Shown piece by piece: positions 8,711 through 17,337 of a stretch of 49,514 nucleotides of DNA (positions are counted from its first letter, which is position 1; every line of letters starts with the position of its first letter). The DNA is from Planctomycetota bacterium. GTDB lineage: Bacteria; Planctomycetota; JAJSAM01; JAJVHW01. The notes below the pieces were generated by a model, which did not search any database, had not been told where the DNA came from, and saw only the letters and a list, made by a program, of their open reading frames with translations. The DNA lies in NCBI GenBank assembly GCA_022072415.1, contig JAJVHW010000072.1, positions 1-49,514 of the forward strand, read 5' to 3'. Both the position numbers and the translations under genes were made by a program.

Positions 8711-9789
8711 AGGCGTCCTCTCTCGATGAGCAGCTCCGCGATCTGCACGGCGTTCCACGCCGCGCCCTTGAGGAGCTGATCGCCCACGGCCCACAGCATG
8801 AGCCCGCCCTCGCGGGACGGGTCGGCGCGGAGCCTCCCGACGAACACCTCGAGGCGGCCCGACACGTCGAGGGGCGTAGGGTATTCCCGCGCAGGCTTCC
8901 CGTCCACGCTCGCCCGTTCCGGCAGGTCGCGGAGGACGACGCCCGGCGCCGACGCGAGCACCTCGCGGGCGCGCTCCGGCGTCATCGGCCTCTCGAACTC
9001 GAGCGCGCACGACACGGAGTGCGCGCGCGGCACCGGCACGCGGACGCACGTCGCGGCGACGCGCACACGGTCGTCGCCGAGGATCTTCCGCGTCTCGCGG
9101 TCGAGCTTCACCTCCTCCTTCGTCGAACCGTCGGGGAGGAACACGTCCACCTGCGGGATCACGTTGCCGACGAGCACGCGGGGAAGCGCCTTCGCCGCCG
9201 GCTCGCGGCCTTCGGCGCGCGCGCGGACCTGCGCCTCGTACTCGAGGAGAGCCGAGCGCCCCGCCCCCGACGCGGCCTGGTAGGACGAGCACACCGCGCG
9301 GACGAGCCGCGCCTCGCGGTGGAGCGGCGCGACGCCCATCAGGAACACGATCGTCGTGCAGTTCGGCACCGCGAGGATGCCCTCGTGCGCGAGCGCCGCG
9401 TCGCCGTTGATCTCCGGCACGACCAGCGGGACCTTCGGGTCCATGCGGTACGCGCTGCTGTTGTCCACGACGACCGCGCCGGACGCGACGGCCGCGGGCG
9501 CGAACCGCAGGCTCCGGTCGCCGCCGCAGGAGAAGAAGGCCACGTCCGTCCCGCGGAAGCTCGCGTCCGTCAGCTCCTCGACGGGAATCTCCGTTCCGCG
9601 GAACCGCAGGGTCGTCCCCGCGGAGCGCGCCGACGCGAGGAGGCGGAGCGACGCGAGCGGGAAGTCCCGCTCGTCGAGGAGGCGGAGGAGTTCCTCCCCC
9701 ACCGCACCCGTCGCGCCGGCGACGGCGACGTGGAGCGGGCGCCGGCCGCGAGGGCTCTTCGGGGGAATCGAGGTCGGGGCGGCGGACAT
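8707..9789 (-). CDS. asd: Aspartate-semialdehyde dehydrogenase
   Basis: This 360-residue enzyme reduces aspartyl phosphate to aspartate semialdehyde, for lysine, diaminopimelate, threonine and methionine synthesis. The NADP-binding loop is VAGATGAVG (23-31), the catalytic cysteine C144 lies in AVPNCTTI, and H257 in [10 protein letters not shown] is the expected active-site base. ATG 9789 is used: it has GGAGA about 8 nt upstream, and the longer open frame upstream is arginine-rich shadow. It overlaps accB by GTGA and follows moaB by 29 nt. The combination with acc genes links cell-wall precursor and fatty-acid supply. Confidence 0.95.
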   Translation of the reverse strand: MSAAPTSIPPKSPRGRRPLHVAVAGATGAVGEELLRLLDERDFPLASLRLLASARSAGTTLRFRGTEIPVEELTDASFRGTDVAFFSCGGDRSLRFAPAAVASGAVVVDNSSAYRMDPKVPLVVPEINGDAALAHEGILAVPNCTTIVFLMGVAPLHREARLVRAVCSSYQAASGAGRSALLEYEAQVRARAEGREPAAKALPRVLVGNVIPQVDVFLPDGSTKEEVKLDRETRKILGDDRVRVAATCVRVPVPRAHSVSCALEFERPMTPERAREVLASAPGVVLRDLPERASVDGKPAREYPTPLDVSGRLEVFVGRLRADPSREGGLMLWAVGDQLLKGAAWNAVQIAELLIERGRL

Positions 9790-9818
9790 CGTTGCGTCTC
9801 CGTTCACGGGTCGGATCG

Positions 9819-10334
9819 TCACGGCTTCGCGGCGTCGCGGGCGCAGGAGTGCGCGCCGCCGTCGGCGGGCGGGCGCTGCAGGTCCACGGCGTGGCGGAGC
9901 GCGTCCGCGACCCAGCCCAGGCACTCGACGGCGCCCCGCGGGCTGCCCGGAAGGTTGACCACCACGCAGCGCCCGACGGTGCCCGCCGTGGCCCGCGTGA
10001 GGATCGCGCGGGCGAACGTCGCCGCGCCGCGCCGTCGCATCTCCTCGCCGAACCCGGCGGCCTCGCGGTCGAGCACGTCGCGCGTCGCCTCGGGAGTGAC
10101 GTCGCGCGGCGCGAGTCCCGTGCCGCCGGTGGTCACGACGAGATCGTGCGCGGCGGCCAGGCGGCGGATGGCTCCCGCGATCTCCGCGCGCTCGTCCGCG
10201 ACGATCTCCGCCGCGGCGACGTCGTAGCCGAGTCCGCGGAGCGCATCCGCGACGGCGGGACCGCCTCCGTCCGGACGCTCGCCGCGGGAGGACCGGTCCG
10301 ACACCGTGATCACGGCGGCTCGCGGAGCGGTCAC
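9819..10334 (-). CDS. moaB: MoaB/MogA-family molybdopterin biosynthesis protein
   Basis: This 171-residue protein belongs to the family that binds molybdopterin and adenylates it or supports Mo insertion. The family signature is [16 protein letters not shown] (68-83), and a second conserved loop reads [11 protein letters not shown]. The start is GTG 10334, overlapping the moaC stop (GTGA), which decides against longer upstream frames. Pairing with moaC supports molybdenum cofactor synthesis. MoaB and MogA cannot be told apart securely from sequence alone. Confidence 0.88.
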   Translation of the reverse strand: MTAPRAAVITVSDRSSRGERPDGGGPAVADALRGLGYDVAAAEIVADERAEIAGAIRRLAAAHDLVVTTGGTGLAPRDVTPEATRDVLDREAAGFGEEMRRRGAATFARAILTRATAGTVGRCVVVNLPGSPRGAVECLGWVADALRHAVDLQRPPADGGAHSCARDAAKP

Positions 10335-10828
10335 GCGCGCGGCCTCCGCCACGCGCCGGAGCGTCCGCCGGACTTCGCGAGCAGACGGATCCGCTCGATC
10401 GTCGCGCCGCGCTCGACGGACTTCACCATGTCGTAGAGGGCGAGCGCCGCGGCCGCGGCTCCCGTCAGCGCCTCCATCTCGACTCCGGTGCGGTCGGCCG
10501 CGCAGGCGGTGACCACGAACCGCACGCCGCGCGCGCCGATCTCCTCCGCCACGTCGACGCCGGTGAGCGCCACGGGGTGGCAGAGCGGGATCAGGTCCGG
10601 CGTGCGCTTGGCGCCCTGGATCGCGGCCAGCCGCGCGACGGCGATCGCGTCGCCCTTCGGGACCTTCCCCTGCCGGAGCAGCCGGAGGGTCCCCGCGCCG
10701 CACCGGACGAACGATTCGGCCGTCGCCTCGCGGACCGTGCGGTCCTTCGCGGAAACGTCCACCATGCGCGCGGCGCCGCGCGCGTCGAGGTGCGTCAGTC
10801 GGTTCCGGTCGGAGCGGTCGGACGGCAA
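10331..10828 (-). CDS. moaC: Cyclic pyranopterin monophosphate synthase MoaC
   Basis: This 165-residue protein catalyses the second part of cPMP formation from GTP in molybdenum cofactor synthesis, with MoaA (not in the window). Family motifs are LTHLDARGAARMVDVSAK near the N-terminus, PLCHPVALTGVDV in the middle and YDMVKSVERG near the C-terminus. The start is taken as TTG 10828: the LTHL motif sits about ten residues in, and a TATCCT hexamer lies exactly 7 nt upstream, as for other leaderless starts in this window. It overlaps moaB by 4 nt. Confidence 0.92.
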   Translation of the reverse strand: MPSDRSDRNRLTHLDARGAARMVDVSAKDRTVREATAESFVRCGAGTLRLLRQGKVPKGDAIAVARLAAIQGAKRTPDLIPLCHPVALTGVDVAEEIGARGVRFVVTACAADRTGVEMEALTGAAAAALALYDMVKSVERGATIERIRLLAKSGGRSGAWRRPRA

Positions 10829-10835
10829 GCGGGGG

Positions 10836-10841
10836 AGGATA
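10836..10841 (-). promoter_or_regulatory. Leaderless -10 hexamer (TATCCT) for moaC
   Basis: TATCCT on the minus strand ends 7 nt before the TTG start of moaC. Transcription would begin at or next to the start codon. No Shine-Dalgarno is present. Confidence 0.5.
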
Positions 10842-10865
10842 CCGCGGACGCCGCGGAGCGCGGAA

Positions 10866-12017
10866 TCAGCGGCAGGCGGCCGCCTCGTCCAGCACCGCGT
10901 ACGTGTCCGCGGCGGCGGCCTCCCACGTGAGCTCCCGCACGCGGCGGTGTCCGCGCAGCACGAGCGCGGAACGGAGGTCGTCGTCGCGGAGGATCCGGCG
11001 GAGCGCGGCCGTGAACACGTCGGAATCGTCGGGATCCGCGAGCAGCGCGGCGTCCCGGCAGACCTCCGGGACGCTGGTCCGGTTCGACGCGAGGACCGGG
11101 CACCCGCAGGCCATCGCCTCGAGGGGCGGCAGGCCGAACGTCTCCACCACCGACGGGTAGCACATCACGCGCGCCGCGGTGTAGAGCGCCGCGAGATCCT
11201 CGCGGCCGACGACTCCGGCGGGCCGGAGCAGGTCCGTCGCGCCGCACGCCGCGGCGGCCGCGCGCACGCGGCCGAGATGCGCGTCGGAAGCGCGCCCCGC
11301 GAGCAGCACCGGCCACGCCTCGCCGTCCTCCCGGAGGATGCGCGCCGCCGCCGCCACCGCCGCCTCCGGGCGCTTGAACGGATTCAGGCTCGACACGAAG
11401 AGGATGAACCGCCCGCGTTCGACGCCGAACTTCCGGCACGCGGCCTCGACGCGGTCGTCGTCGTCCACGGGGCCGATGTCGGTCGGCGCGCCTTCGAGCA
11501 CCGTGCGCACCTTCCCCGGATCGAGCTCCGGCACGACGCGGAGGAGCGTCCCGCGAAGATCCTCGCTCACGCAGATCACGCGCGCCGCGCGCCTCGCGGA
11601 CCGCGGCACCGCGCGGCGGAAGTACGCGACACGGAGCCGCGACATCTCCTCCGGCACGACGAACGAGTGGAGGCTCTGCACCACGAGCACCGACGGGCAC
11701 GGGACCCGGAGCGGGAGCGCGTTCCCCGGCGCGAGCAGGACGTCCGCGCCGTCCTTCCGGAGGACCGGCCCGAGGGAGAAGTGCTCGAAGAGGAGGCGCC
11801 GCGCGCGGCTCCGGTTGTCGAACGGATGGACGCGGAGCTTCACCGCGCCGCGCTCGCGGAAGAGTTCCGCGCCGCGCGGGGTGCAGTGCACGGTCACCTC
11901 GACCGGGCCGCGGCCCGGCGGCGGCGTCTCCATCGCGCGGAGGAGCGACGAGAGATACGTCTCCCCGCCCCCGACCTCCCGGGGAATCAGGCTCAGCGCA
12001 TCGACGGCGATCCTCAT
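10866..12017 (-). CDS. Glycosyltransferase family 4 (GT-B fold)
   Basis: This 383-residue protein is a retaining GT-B glycosyltransferase that would transfer a sugar from a nucleotide donor to a growing glycan. The N-terminus (MRIAVDALSLIPREVGGGET) has the acceptor-domain glycine loop. The C-terminal donor domain has the ExxxxxxxE motif in VVETFGLPPLEAMACG, followed by PVLASNRTSVPEV. Length and order match the family. Specificity is unknown; it may decorate the exopolysaccharide made by the left block, but it lies within a housekeeping run. Gaps are 37 nt to moaC and 40 nt to the OsmC-like gene. Confidence 0.9.
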   Translation of the reverse strand: MRIAVDALSLIPREVGGGETYLSSLLRAMETPPPGRGPVEVTVHCTPRGAELFRERGAVKLRVHPFDNRSRARRLLFEHFSLGPVLRKDGADVLLAPGNALPLRVPCPSVLVVQSLHSFVVPEEMSRLRVAYFRRAVPRSARRAARVICVSEDLRGTLLRVVPELDPGKVRTVLEGAPTDIGPVDDDDRVEAACRKFGVERGRFILFVSSLNPFKRPEAAVAAAARILREDGEAWPVLLAGRASDAHLGRVRAAAAACGATDLLRPAGVVGREDLAALYTAARVMCYPSVVETFGLPPLEAMACGCPVLASNRTSVPEVCRDAALLADPDDSDVFTAALRRILRDDDLRSALVLRGHRRVRELTWEAAAADTYAVLDEAAACR

Positions 12018-12057
12018 CGGCCGTGTATGGAACGGGGGCGCCGCCGCTTGCCCGAGG

Positions 12058-12465
12058 TCATTCGTAGACGAACGCGATCTCGACCCGCACGTCCGGGTGC
12101 AGGCTGCGGTGGACGGGGCACGCGTGGGCCGCGCGCTCGGCGATCTGCCGCTCCTCGGCCGACAGCGCGGCGGGGAGCGTCACCACGAGCGGGAGCCGCC
12201 CGATCCGACGCACGGGATCGGCGACCATGTGCTTCTCCACGCGGAACCGCGCGCCGGTCACGTCGAACCCGCGCCGCGCGGCGACGATCGCGATCGTCGT
12301 CACGACGCACGTGCCGAGCGCCGTCGCCACGAGGTCCGTCGGCGAGAACGCCTCGCCTCGGCCCATGTTGTCCTTCGGCGCGTCGGTCGCCAGCGTCGCG
12401 CCCGACGGTCCGTGCACCGCCGCGCAGCGGAGGTTCCCCTCGTGACGCCCCTCGATCGTGACCAC
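12058..12465 (-). CDS. OsmC-family thiol peroxidase-like protein
   Basis: This 135-residue protein belongs to the OsmC/Ohr superfamily of cytosolic, usually dimeric, thiol proteins that reduce organic peroxides or related substrates. The two conserved cysteines are C53 (ALGTCVVTT) and C116 (HACPVHRSL). The MGRGEAFSPTDLVATAL stretch is typical. GTG 12465 starts one base after the stop of the oxygenase gene, so translation is probably coupled. The pattern is closer to general OsmC/YhfA-type proteins than to Ohr, but the substrate is not known. Confidence 0.88.
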   Translation of the reverse strand: MVTIEGRHEGNLRCAAVHGPSGATLATDAPKDNMGRGEAFSPTDLVATALGTCVVTTIAIVAARRGFDVTGARFRVEKHMVADPVRRIGRLPLVVTLPAALSAEERQIAERAAHACPVHRSLHPDVRVEIAFVYE

Positions 12466-12466
12466 G

Positions 12467-13501
12467 TCACATCCCTTTCTTCGGCGCGGACCCGTCGGCC
12501 GGGACCCGGCGCGCGTCCTCGCAGAGGTTGATGTCCCAGAGCACCTGGTCGAGCCAGTCGCCGGCCTCGACGGGCGCGTCGCGGAGCGGGCGCTCCGGCG
12601 TCACGCACTGCGGCATGGGCGCGAGGATCGTCCACGGCGACGGATGGCAGAACTGCACGACCGAGAACCGCTCGACGGCGTCGTCGCCGGCGTGCGCGAC
12701 GACCCGGTGCGGCCCCGCGCGGACGGCGCCGTTGGTGACGCGCGCGATCATCATGCCCGTGTTGACGATGCAGTGCCCGGCGGGCGCCACGGCGTCCACC
12801 CAGCCGCGCCCCTCGACCTTCACCTGGAGGCCCCGGGCCGTCGCGCGCGGCAGCGCGGTGATCAGGTTGATGTCCTCGTGCTCCCCCGCCCAGACGTAGT
12901 CCGTCCCGGGCGCGCCGCGCATCGGCGGATAGCGGATGGCGCGCGCGAGGGTGGGGCCGTCCGCCAGCATCCCGTCGAAGAACGTCGGCTCCGCGCCGAG
13001 CCCCGTCGCGACGACGCGGAGGAACCGCGTCTGCACGCCGAGGAACCGGTCCCAGAGCAGCGAGAGCGATGCCGAGATCCCGGGCACCACCGGTTCCGGG
13101 AGGGCGCGCTCCATGTACCGGTGCGGGTACTTCCGCCGGAGGGGATGGCCCGGCGGGAGCTCGCGCCCCCAGTTGAGCATCTCCTTCCAGTCCGGCGTGT
13201 CGCGCGACGCGGCGGTCTCGACGGCGAGTCCGGTGTACCCCGACTGCCCCATCGAACCCGGGACGACGAAGCGGCGCTTCACGTCGTCCGGCATGCGGAA
13301 GAACGCGGCGAGCTTCGCGTAGGCGTCGTCGATCACGTCCTCCGGCACGTCGTGGGCGACGTAGACGAACCCCGTGCGGAGGCTCCGCATCACGCCGTCC
13401 ACCACCGCGCGCCGGCGGTCGCGGTCCCCGCGTTCGAACGCGACGAGGTCCACGTCGAGGATGCGGTCGTCGCCGGTGCCGGACGGTTCAGCGCGCGTCA
13501 T
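12467..13501 (-). CDS. 2-oxoglutarate/Fe(II)-dependent oxygenase, isopenicillin N synthase-like
   Basis: This 344-residue cytosolic non-heme iron oxygenase has the family DIOX_N-like N-terminus (DVDLVAFERGDRDRRRAVV) and a jelly-roll C-terminal domain. The Fe(II) triad is H208 and D210 (AGEHEDINL) plus H265 (AGPHRVVAH), and the 2-oxoglutarate-binding R278-x-S280 lies in ERFSVVQF. The substrate cannot be deduced. ATG 13501 is chosen because upstream frame is shadow and TACCTT lies 8 nt before it. The OsmC-like gene begins 1 nt after its stop, so the two form one unit. Confidence 0.9.
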   Translation of the reverse strand: MTRAEPSGTGDDRILDVDLVAFERGDRDRRRAVVDGVMRSLRTGFVYVAHDVPEDVIDDAYAKLAAFFRMPDDVKRRFVVPGSMGQSGYTGLAVETAASRDTPDWKEMLNWGRELPPGHPLRRKYPHRYMERALPEPVVPGISASLSLLWDRFLGVQTRFLRVVATGLGAEPTFFDGMLADGPTLARAIRYPPMRGAPGTDYVWAGEHEDINLITALPRATARGLQVKVEGRGWVDAVAPAGHCIVNTGMMIARVTNGAVRAGPHRVVAHAGDDAVERFSVVQFCHPSPWTILAPMPQCVTPERPLRDAPVEAGDWLDQVLWDINLCEDARRVPADGSAPKKGM

Positions 13502-13509
13502 GCCGCGAC

Positions 13510-13515
13510 AAGGTA
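13510..13515 (-). promoter_or_regulatory. Leaderless -10 hexamer (TACCTT) for oxygenase gene
   Basis: TACCTT on the minus strand ends 8 nt before ATG 13501. There is no Shine-Dalgarno, and the spacing fits a transcript starting at the initiation codon. Confidence 0.45.
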
Positions 13516-13589
13516 CCGCGGACCCCGCCGGGGGAGCCGCTTCCTCGGGTTTGCTTCCGGCGGGCGCGGCGGGACCGGAGAGTTCCCTC

Positions 13590-14531
13590 GTGCCTCGATC
13601 CCCGATCCCGCCCCGCGCCGCCGTCGCGTGCGCGACGCTTCTCGCGGCGCTCCTCGCTGCGACGTCATGCGGCGAGCGGCGGAAGACGGAGACGCCGCCC
13701 GAGGCCGCGCCGCTCGCGGCGCCGGCGCCGACGCCGTATCCGAGGGCGTCCCCGCCGCCGCGCCCGTGGGTGGACTTCACCGGGACGAGCATCGTCGGGC
13801 TCGGCGTGCTCCGCGTCGTGCCCGGACCGGGCGGTCCTGCGTCGTACACGATCCGCTACCACGAGTTCCCCGACGGCTACGCCGTCACGGGGAACCTCCA
13901 GCTCTTCGTGCTCCCCGGCGACTGCTTCGCCGCGAAGGACCGCGCATATGCGTCCGAGTTCCTGACGTTCGCGCGCACGCCGGACGAGGAGGTGACCGGA
14001 CCCGACGGCGCGATGCACCTCGAGGCGACGTTCACCGCGGACCGCGAGCGCACGCTGATCGTCGGATACGGGCCGTGGACCGCGCCGGACGCCGGACGAC
14101 CGGCGGGAGACCGGCCCGCGTTCGGCCTGCGGATCGCGTCGGACCGCGGCGCGTTCGAGTGGATCGAGTCCGAGGCCGGGGAGCTCATCACGACCAACTG
14201 GACGAACCGCCCCGGCGTCGCGCGCGGCGGGCCGTGCCGCGACCCGGTGACGGGCGGCGGCGCGTGGATCGAGGTCCGGCCGATGATCCTCTACGACTCA
14301 CGCCTCGCGCGGGCCGCGGGGGAGCCGCCGCTCCCGTTCGAGGGGCCGTCGCCCGCCGAACTGCGCGCGGAAGCCGACCGGCTGGAGCGCGAGGGCCATG
14401 CGGCGCTCGCCCGCGACCGCCGGGAACGTGCCGAGGACCTCGAGGCGGCCGCCGCGCGCGACGACCGCCGGATCGTCCTCACGCCGGACCTCGCGCGCAC
14501 GTTCCGCAGGATTCCCATCCGATGGCGGTGA
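13590..14531 (+). CDS. Lipoprotein of unknown function next to di-heme peroxidase
   Basis: This 313-residue protein starts at GTG 13590, with GGAGAG upstream, and has a lipoprotein signal ending LLAATSC. A proline/alanine-rich stretch (about 35-55) is followed by a probable beta-rich domain with no recognised motif (VDFTGTSIVGLGVLRVVPG, TNWTNRPGVARGGPC). The C-terminus (about 250-300) is charged, helical and rich in Arg/Glu. It overlaps the peroxidase gene by 10 nt, so the two are translated together and the lipoprotein may be a partner or periplasmic anchor of that enzyme. No function is assigned. Confidence 0.8.
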   Translation: MPRSPIPPRAAVACATLLAALLAATSCGERRKTETPPEAAPLAAPAPTPYPRASPPPRPWVDFTGTSIVGLGVLRVVPGPGGPASYTIRYHEFPDGYAVTGNLQLFVLPGDCFAAKDRAYASEFLTFARTPDEEVTGPDGAMHLEATFTADRERTLIVGYGPWTAPDAGRPAGDRPAFGLRIASDRGAFEWIESEAGELITTNWTNRPGVARGGPCRDPVTGGGAWIEVRPMILYDSRLARAAGEPPLPFEGPSPAELRAEADRLEREGHAALARDRRERAEDLEAAAARDDRRIVLTPDLARTFRRIPIRWR

Positions 14532-17209
14532 CGATGCGCGCCGTTCCGGCCCTCGTGCTCTCGGCGGCGTGCACGCTCGCCGCATCGTTCGCGGCGCTCG
14601 GCCTCCCGGACGCAGCGGAGCCGCCGCGCGGCGTCGTCGCGCCGCTCTCGCCGTCGTCGAACCCGCAGCACGACGCGAAGGTCGCGCTCGGCAGGAAGCT
14701 CTTCTTCGACGCCCGGCTCTCGACCGACGGCAAGGTCGCGTGCGCCACGTGCCACGTCGCGGCGCTCGCCATGACCGACGGCCGCGCGCGGTCCGTCGGC
14801 GTCTCCGGGAAGATGCTCCCGCGGAACGCGCCGTCGCTCCTCAACGCGGCGCTCCTCCCCCGCCTCTTCTGGGACGGACGCGTCGCGACGCTCGAGGAGC
14901 AGGCGCGACTCCCGTTCCTCCATCCGGACGAGATGGGGAACGACGACGAGGCCGAGGTCGAGGCGAGGATCGCGGCGATCCCCGAGTACGCGCCGCTCTT
15001 CGAGTCCGCGTTCGGCGACCGCGGCCCGACGCTCCACCGCGCGGCGCGCGCGCTCGCCGCGTTCCAGCGGACGCTCCTCTCCGCCGACGCGCCGTTCGAC
15101 CGCTGGTGGCGTGGAGACGACGAGGCGATGAGCGCGTCCGCGAAGCGCGGTTACGACCTCTTCATCGACAAGGCGGGCTGCGCGCAGTGCCACACCATCC
15201 GCCAGAGCTACGCTCTCTTCACGGACGGCGGGTTCCACGTCACGGGCGCGGGGTTCGGCGACGGGATCACGGACCCGGGCCGCGGCGCGGTCACGAAGCG
15301 CCCGGAGGACATGCACGCATTCCGCACGCCGCCCCTCCGGAACGTCGCGCTCACCTCGCCGTACATGCACGACGGGTCCCTCGGCTCGCTCGAGGACGTG
15401 GTGGTCTTCTACGAGAAGGGCGGCGGGGAGCTCGCCGGGAAGAGCCGGCTCCTCCGGAAGCTCGACCTCTCCCCCGCCGAGCGCGCGGACCTGATCGAGT
15501 TCATGAAGGCGCTGACGTCCTCCGACCTGCCGCAGCTCGAGGAGTGCGACCGGCTGCTCGCCGACGGGCGTCCGCACGAGGCGTTCGCCGCGTTCCGGAA
15601 CGAACTCGAGCACCGGTCCGGCGGCGACCGCGCGCTGCTCGGCATGGCGCGCGCCGCCGTGGCGACGGAAGACGGTGCGGTGCTCTCCGACGTCGAGCCG
15701 CGCCTCCGCCGCCGGATCGCCGAGGCGTCGCCCGCGGCGTCGAAGGACGGCGACCCCGGCGTCGCGCGGCTCCTCGTCGCGTGGGGCCGCGTCTCGACGT
15801 TCCTCTCGCCCCACGAGGACGGGATGGGACTCTCCCGCGAGGACGACGCGCTGCGCGCGTGGGCCCGCGTCCGCTCCGCGCCCGGCGCCGACCCGGCGCT
15901 CGCGGACGAAGCGGCCGACCTCGAGGTCGGCCTGCTCGGACGTCTCGCGCGATGGGACGACGCCGTGGCGCTCGCGCGCTCGCTCGGCGCGGCGCCAGGC
16001 GCCCCACCCGCCGCACGACTGCGCCTCGCGAAGACGCTGCACCGCCGCGGCTGGACCGCGTTCGACGCGCGGCGCGCGGGGGACCGCGACCGGAAGGACC
16101 TCGCGGAGGCCTCCGCGATCCTCGACGCGCTCGCGCCGGAGCACCTGGACGACGAGGGCGCCGTGCTGCGCGCCACGGGCCGCCACTGGATCGGCGAGCG
16201 CGACGCGGCCCGCACGGCGTACCTCGCCGCGGCCCGGCGGGACGGCGCGGCCGACCGCGCGCTCCGCGGGCTGCGGAGCCTCCTCTCGGCGGACCTGCCG
16301 CGGTACCGCGCGGATCTCGCCGACGTGCTCCGCGACCGTCCGTCGTCGCCGCCGGTGCTCTGGCTCGCCGGGTGGGAGGCGTTCGAGCAGGGGCAACTCG
16401 ACGAGGCGGAGCCGCTCCTTCGCCGGAGCGTCGAGTCGTCGGACCTCTGCGCGCCGCACGTCTTCCTCGCGCGCATCGCGGCGAAGCGGAACGAGCGCCG
16501 CGCGGCGCTCTCGCACTACGCCGCCGCGCTCGCCCTCGACCCGCGGTTCCCGGGTCTCGCCGCCGAGTACGAAGCGCTCGTGCGGTCCCGCGTCCTCGCC
16601 GGCTGGGACGACGTCCGCGCCCTCGTGGACGAGTACCGGACCCTGCTCGACGCCGGGCCCGGCGACCCGTCCTTCCAGTGCCGCGTGCGCAACAACCTCG
16701 CCTTCATCCTGCGCGACACCGCCGCGTCGTGGACGAGCCGCGGCCCCGCGCGCGTCCACCAGTTCGTGGAGGGCGCGCCGCAGGAGGCGCGCGACACGCT
16801 GCGGCTCTCCGTGAAGTTCTACGAGGAGGCGGCCGCGCTCGTGCCCGGCGACGCCGATTCGCTCCCGTTCGCGGAACGGTGGGTCTACGCCGGCGTGATG
16901 AACGACCTCGGCCTGATGCTCCACTACTTCCCGGAGACGCGCGACCTCGCGCGCGCCGAACGCTGCTACCTCCGCGCGTTCGACCTGACCGAGGGCGCCT
17001 ACATGGACGCCTACTTCTACAACCTCCAGTTCCTCTACGCGTTCGAGCTGGAGGGCCGCGAGCGCGGGTGGATGGAGCTCGCGCGCGTCGCGAAGGACGC
17101 GATCCTCCGCGAGGACCCGAAGGCCCCCGGCGGCTTCGCGCCGGACCCGATGAAGCGGGCGGCCGCCCGCCGCGACTGGGAGCGCCTCAGGGCCGAGCAC
17201 GGAGAGTGA
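14522..17209 (+). CDS. Di-heme cytochrome c peroxidase/MauG domain fused to TPR region
   Basis: This 895-residue secreted protein joins a bacterial cytochrome c peroxidase-type domain (about 40-345) to a long TPR-like region (about 345-895). A signal segment precedes heme motifs C74ATCH78 and C220AQCH224. The conserved SPYMHDGSLGSLEDVV segment (M282) supplies the usual distal-ligand region. Ordinary family members have 330-400 residues, so the C-terminus is a large addition, with helical repeats such as AGWEAFEQGQLDEAEPLL and RAALSHYAAALALDP. Reduction of peroxide or oxidation of a protein partner is the family role. ATG 14522 is favoured over 14534 because AGGA is about 11 nt upstream; it overlaps the lipoprotein gene. 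Confidence 0.9.
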   Translation: MAVTMRAVPALVLSAACTLAASFAALGLPDAAEPPRGVVAPLSPSSNPQHDAKVALGRKLFFDARLSTDGKVACATCHVAALAMTDGRARSVGVSGKMLPRNAPSLLNAALLPRLFWDGRVATLEEQARLPFLHPDEMGNDDEAEVEARIAAIPEYAPLFESAFGDRGPTLHRAARALAAFQRTLLSADAPFDRWWRGDDEAMSASAKRGYDLFIDKAGCAQCHTIRQSYALFTDGGFHVTGAGFGDGITDPGRGAVTKRPEDMHAFRTPPLRNVALTSPYMHDGSLGSLEDVVVFYEKGGGELAGKSRLLRKLDLSPAERADLIEFMKALTSSDLPQLEECDRLLADGRPHEAFAAFRNELEHRSGGDRALLGMARAAVATEDGAVLSDVEPRLRRRIAEASPAASKDGDPGVARLLVAWGRVSTFLSPHEDGMGLSREDDALRAWARVRSAPGADPALADEAADLEVGLLGRLARWDDAVALARSLGAAPGAPPAARLRLAKTLHRRGWTAFDARRAGDRDRKDLAEASAILDALAPEHLDDEGAVLRATGRHWIGERDAARTAYLAAARRDGAADRALRGLRSLLSADLPRYRADLADVLRDRPSSPPVLWLAGWEAFEQGQLDEAEPLLRRSVESSDLCAPHVFLARIAAKRNERRAALSHYAAALALDPRFPGLAAEYEALVRSRVLAGWDDVRALVDEYRTLLDAGPGDPSFQCRVRNNLAFILRDTAASWTSRGPARVHQFVEGAPQEARDTLRLSVKFYEEAAALVPGDADSLPFAERWVYAGVMNDLGLMLHYFPETRDLARAERCYLRAFDLTEGAYMDAYFYNLQFLYAFELEGRERGWMELARVAKDAILREDPKAPGGFAPDPMKRAAARRDWERLRAEHGE

Positions 17210-17271
17210 TCCGCGGGGTCTCCGCGCCTCCCCCTCCCGGCGCAAAGTCCCTGCCGCGACTCCGCCGCGGA

Positions 17272-17277
17272 TAGACT
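17272..17277 (+). promoter_or_regulatory. Putative -10 hexamer (TAGACT) for maeB
   Basis: TAGACT lies 60 nt before the maeB ATG, which has a GAGGAA ribosome-binding site. The same hexamer precedes the beta-barrel gene and the 33487 lipoprotein gene. The rest of the 128-bp gap holds no recognised feature. Confidence 0.35.
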
Positions 17278-17337
17278 CGTCCGTTCCCCATCGGAGCCGT
17301 TCCCCGCCTTCGGACACGATCCCACACGAGGAATGAC

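Noticed and set aside
12458-14521. N-terminal 688 codons of the frame containing the peroxidase
   Set aside because: This part is antisense to the oxygenase and out of frame with the lipoprotein gene; the real start is ATG 14522.
14291-17317. 1008-codon minus-strand frame opposite the peroxidase-TPR gene
   Set aside because: It is low-complexity Arg/Glu/Val sequence without motifs, while the plus frame has both heme motifs and a signal peptide.
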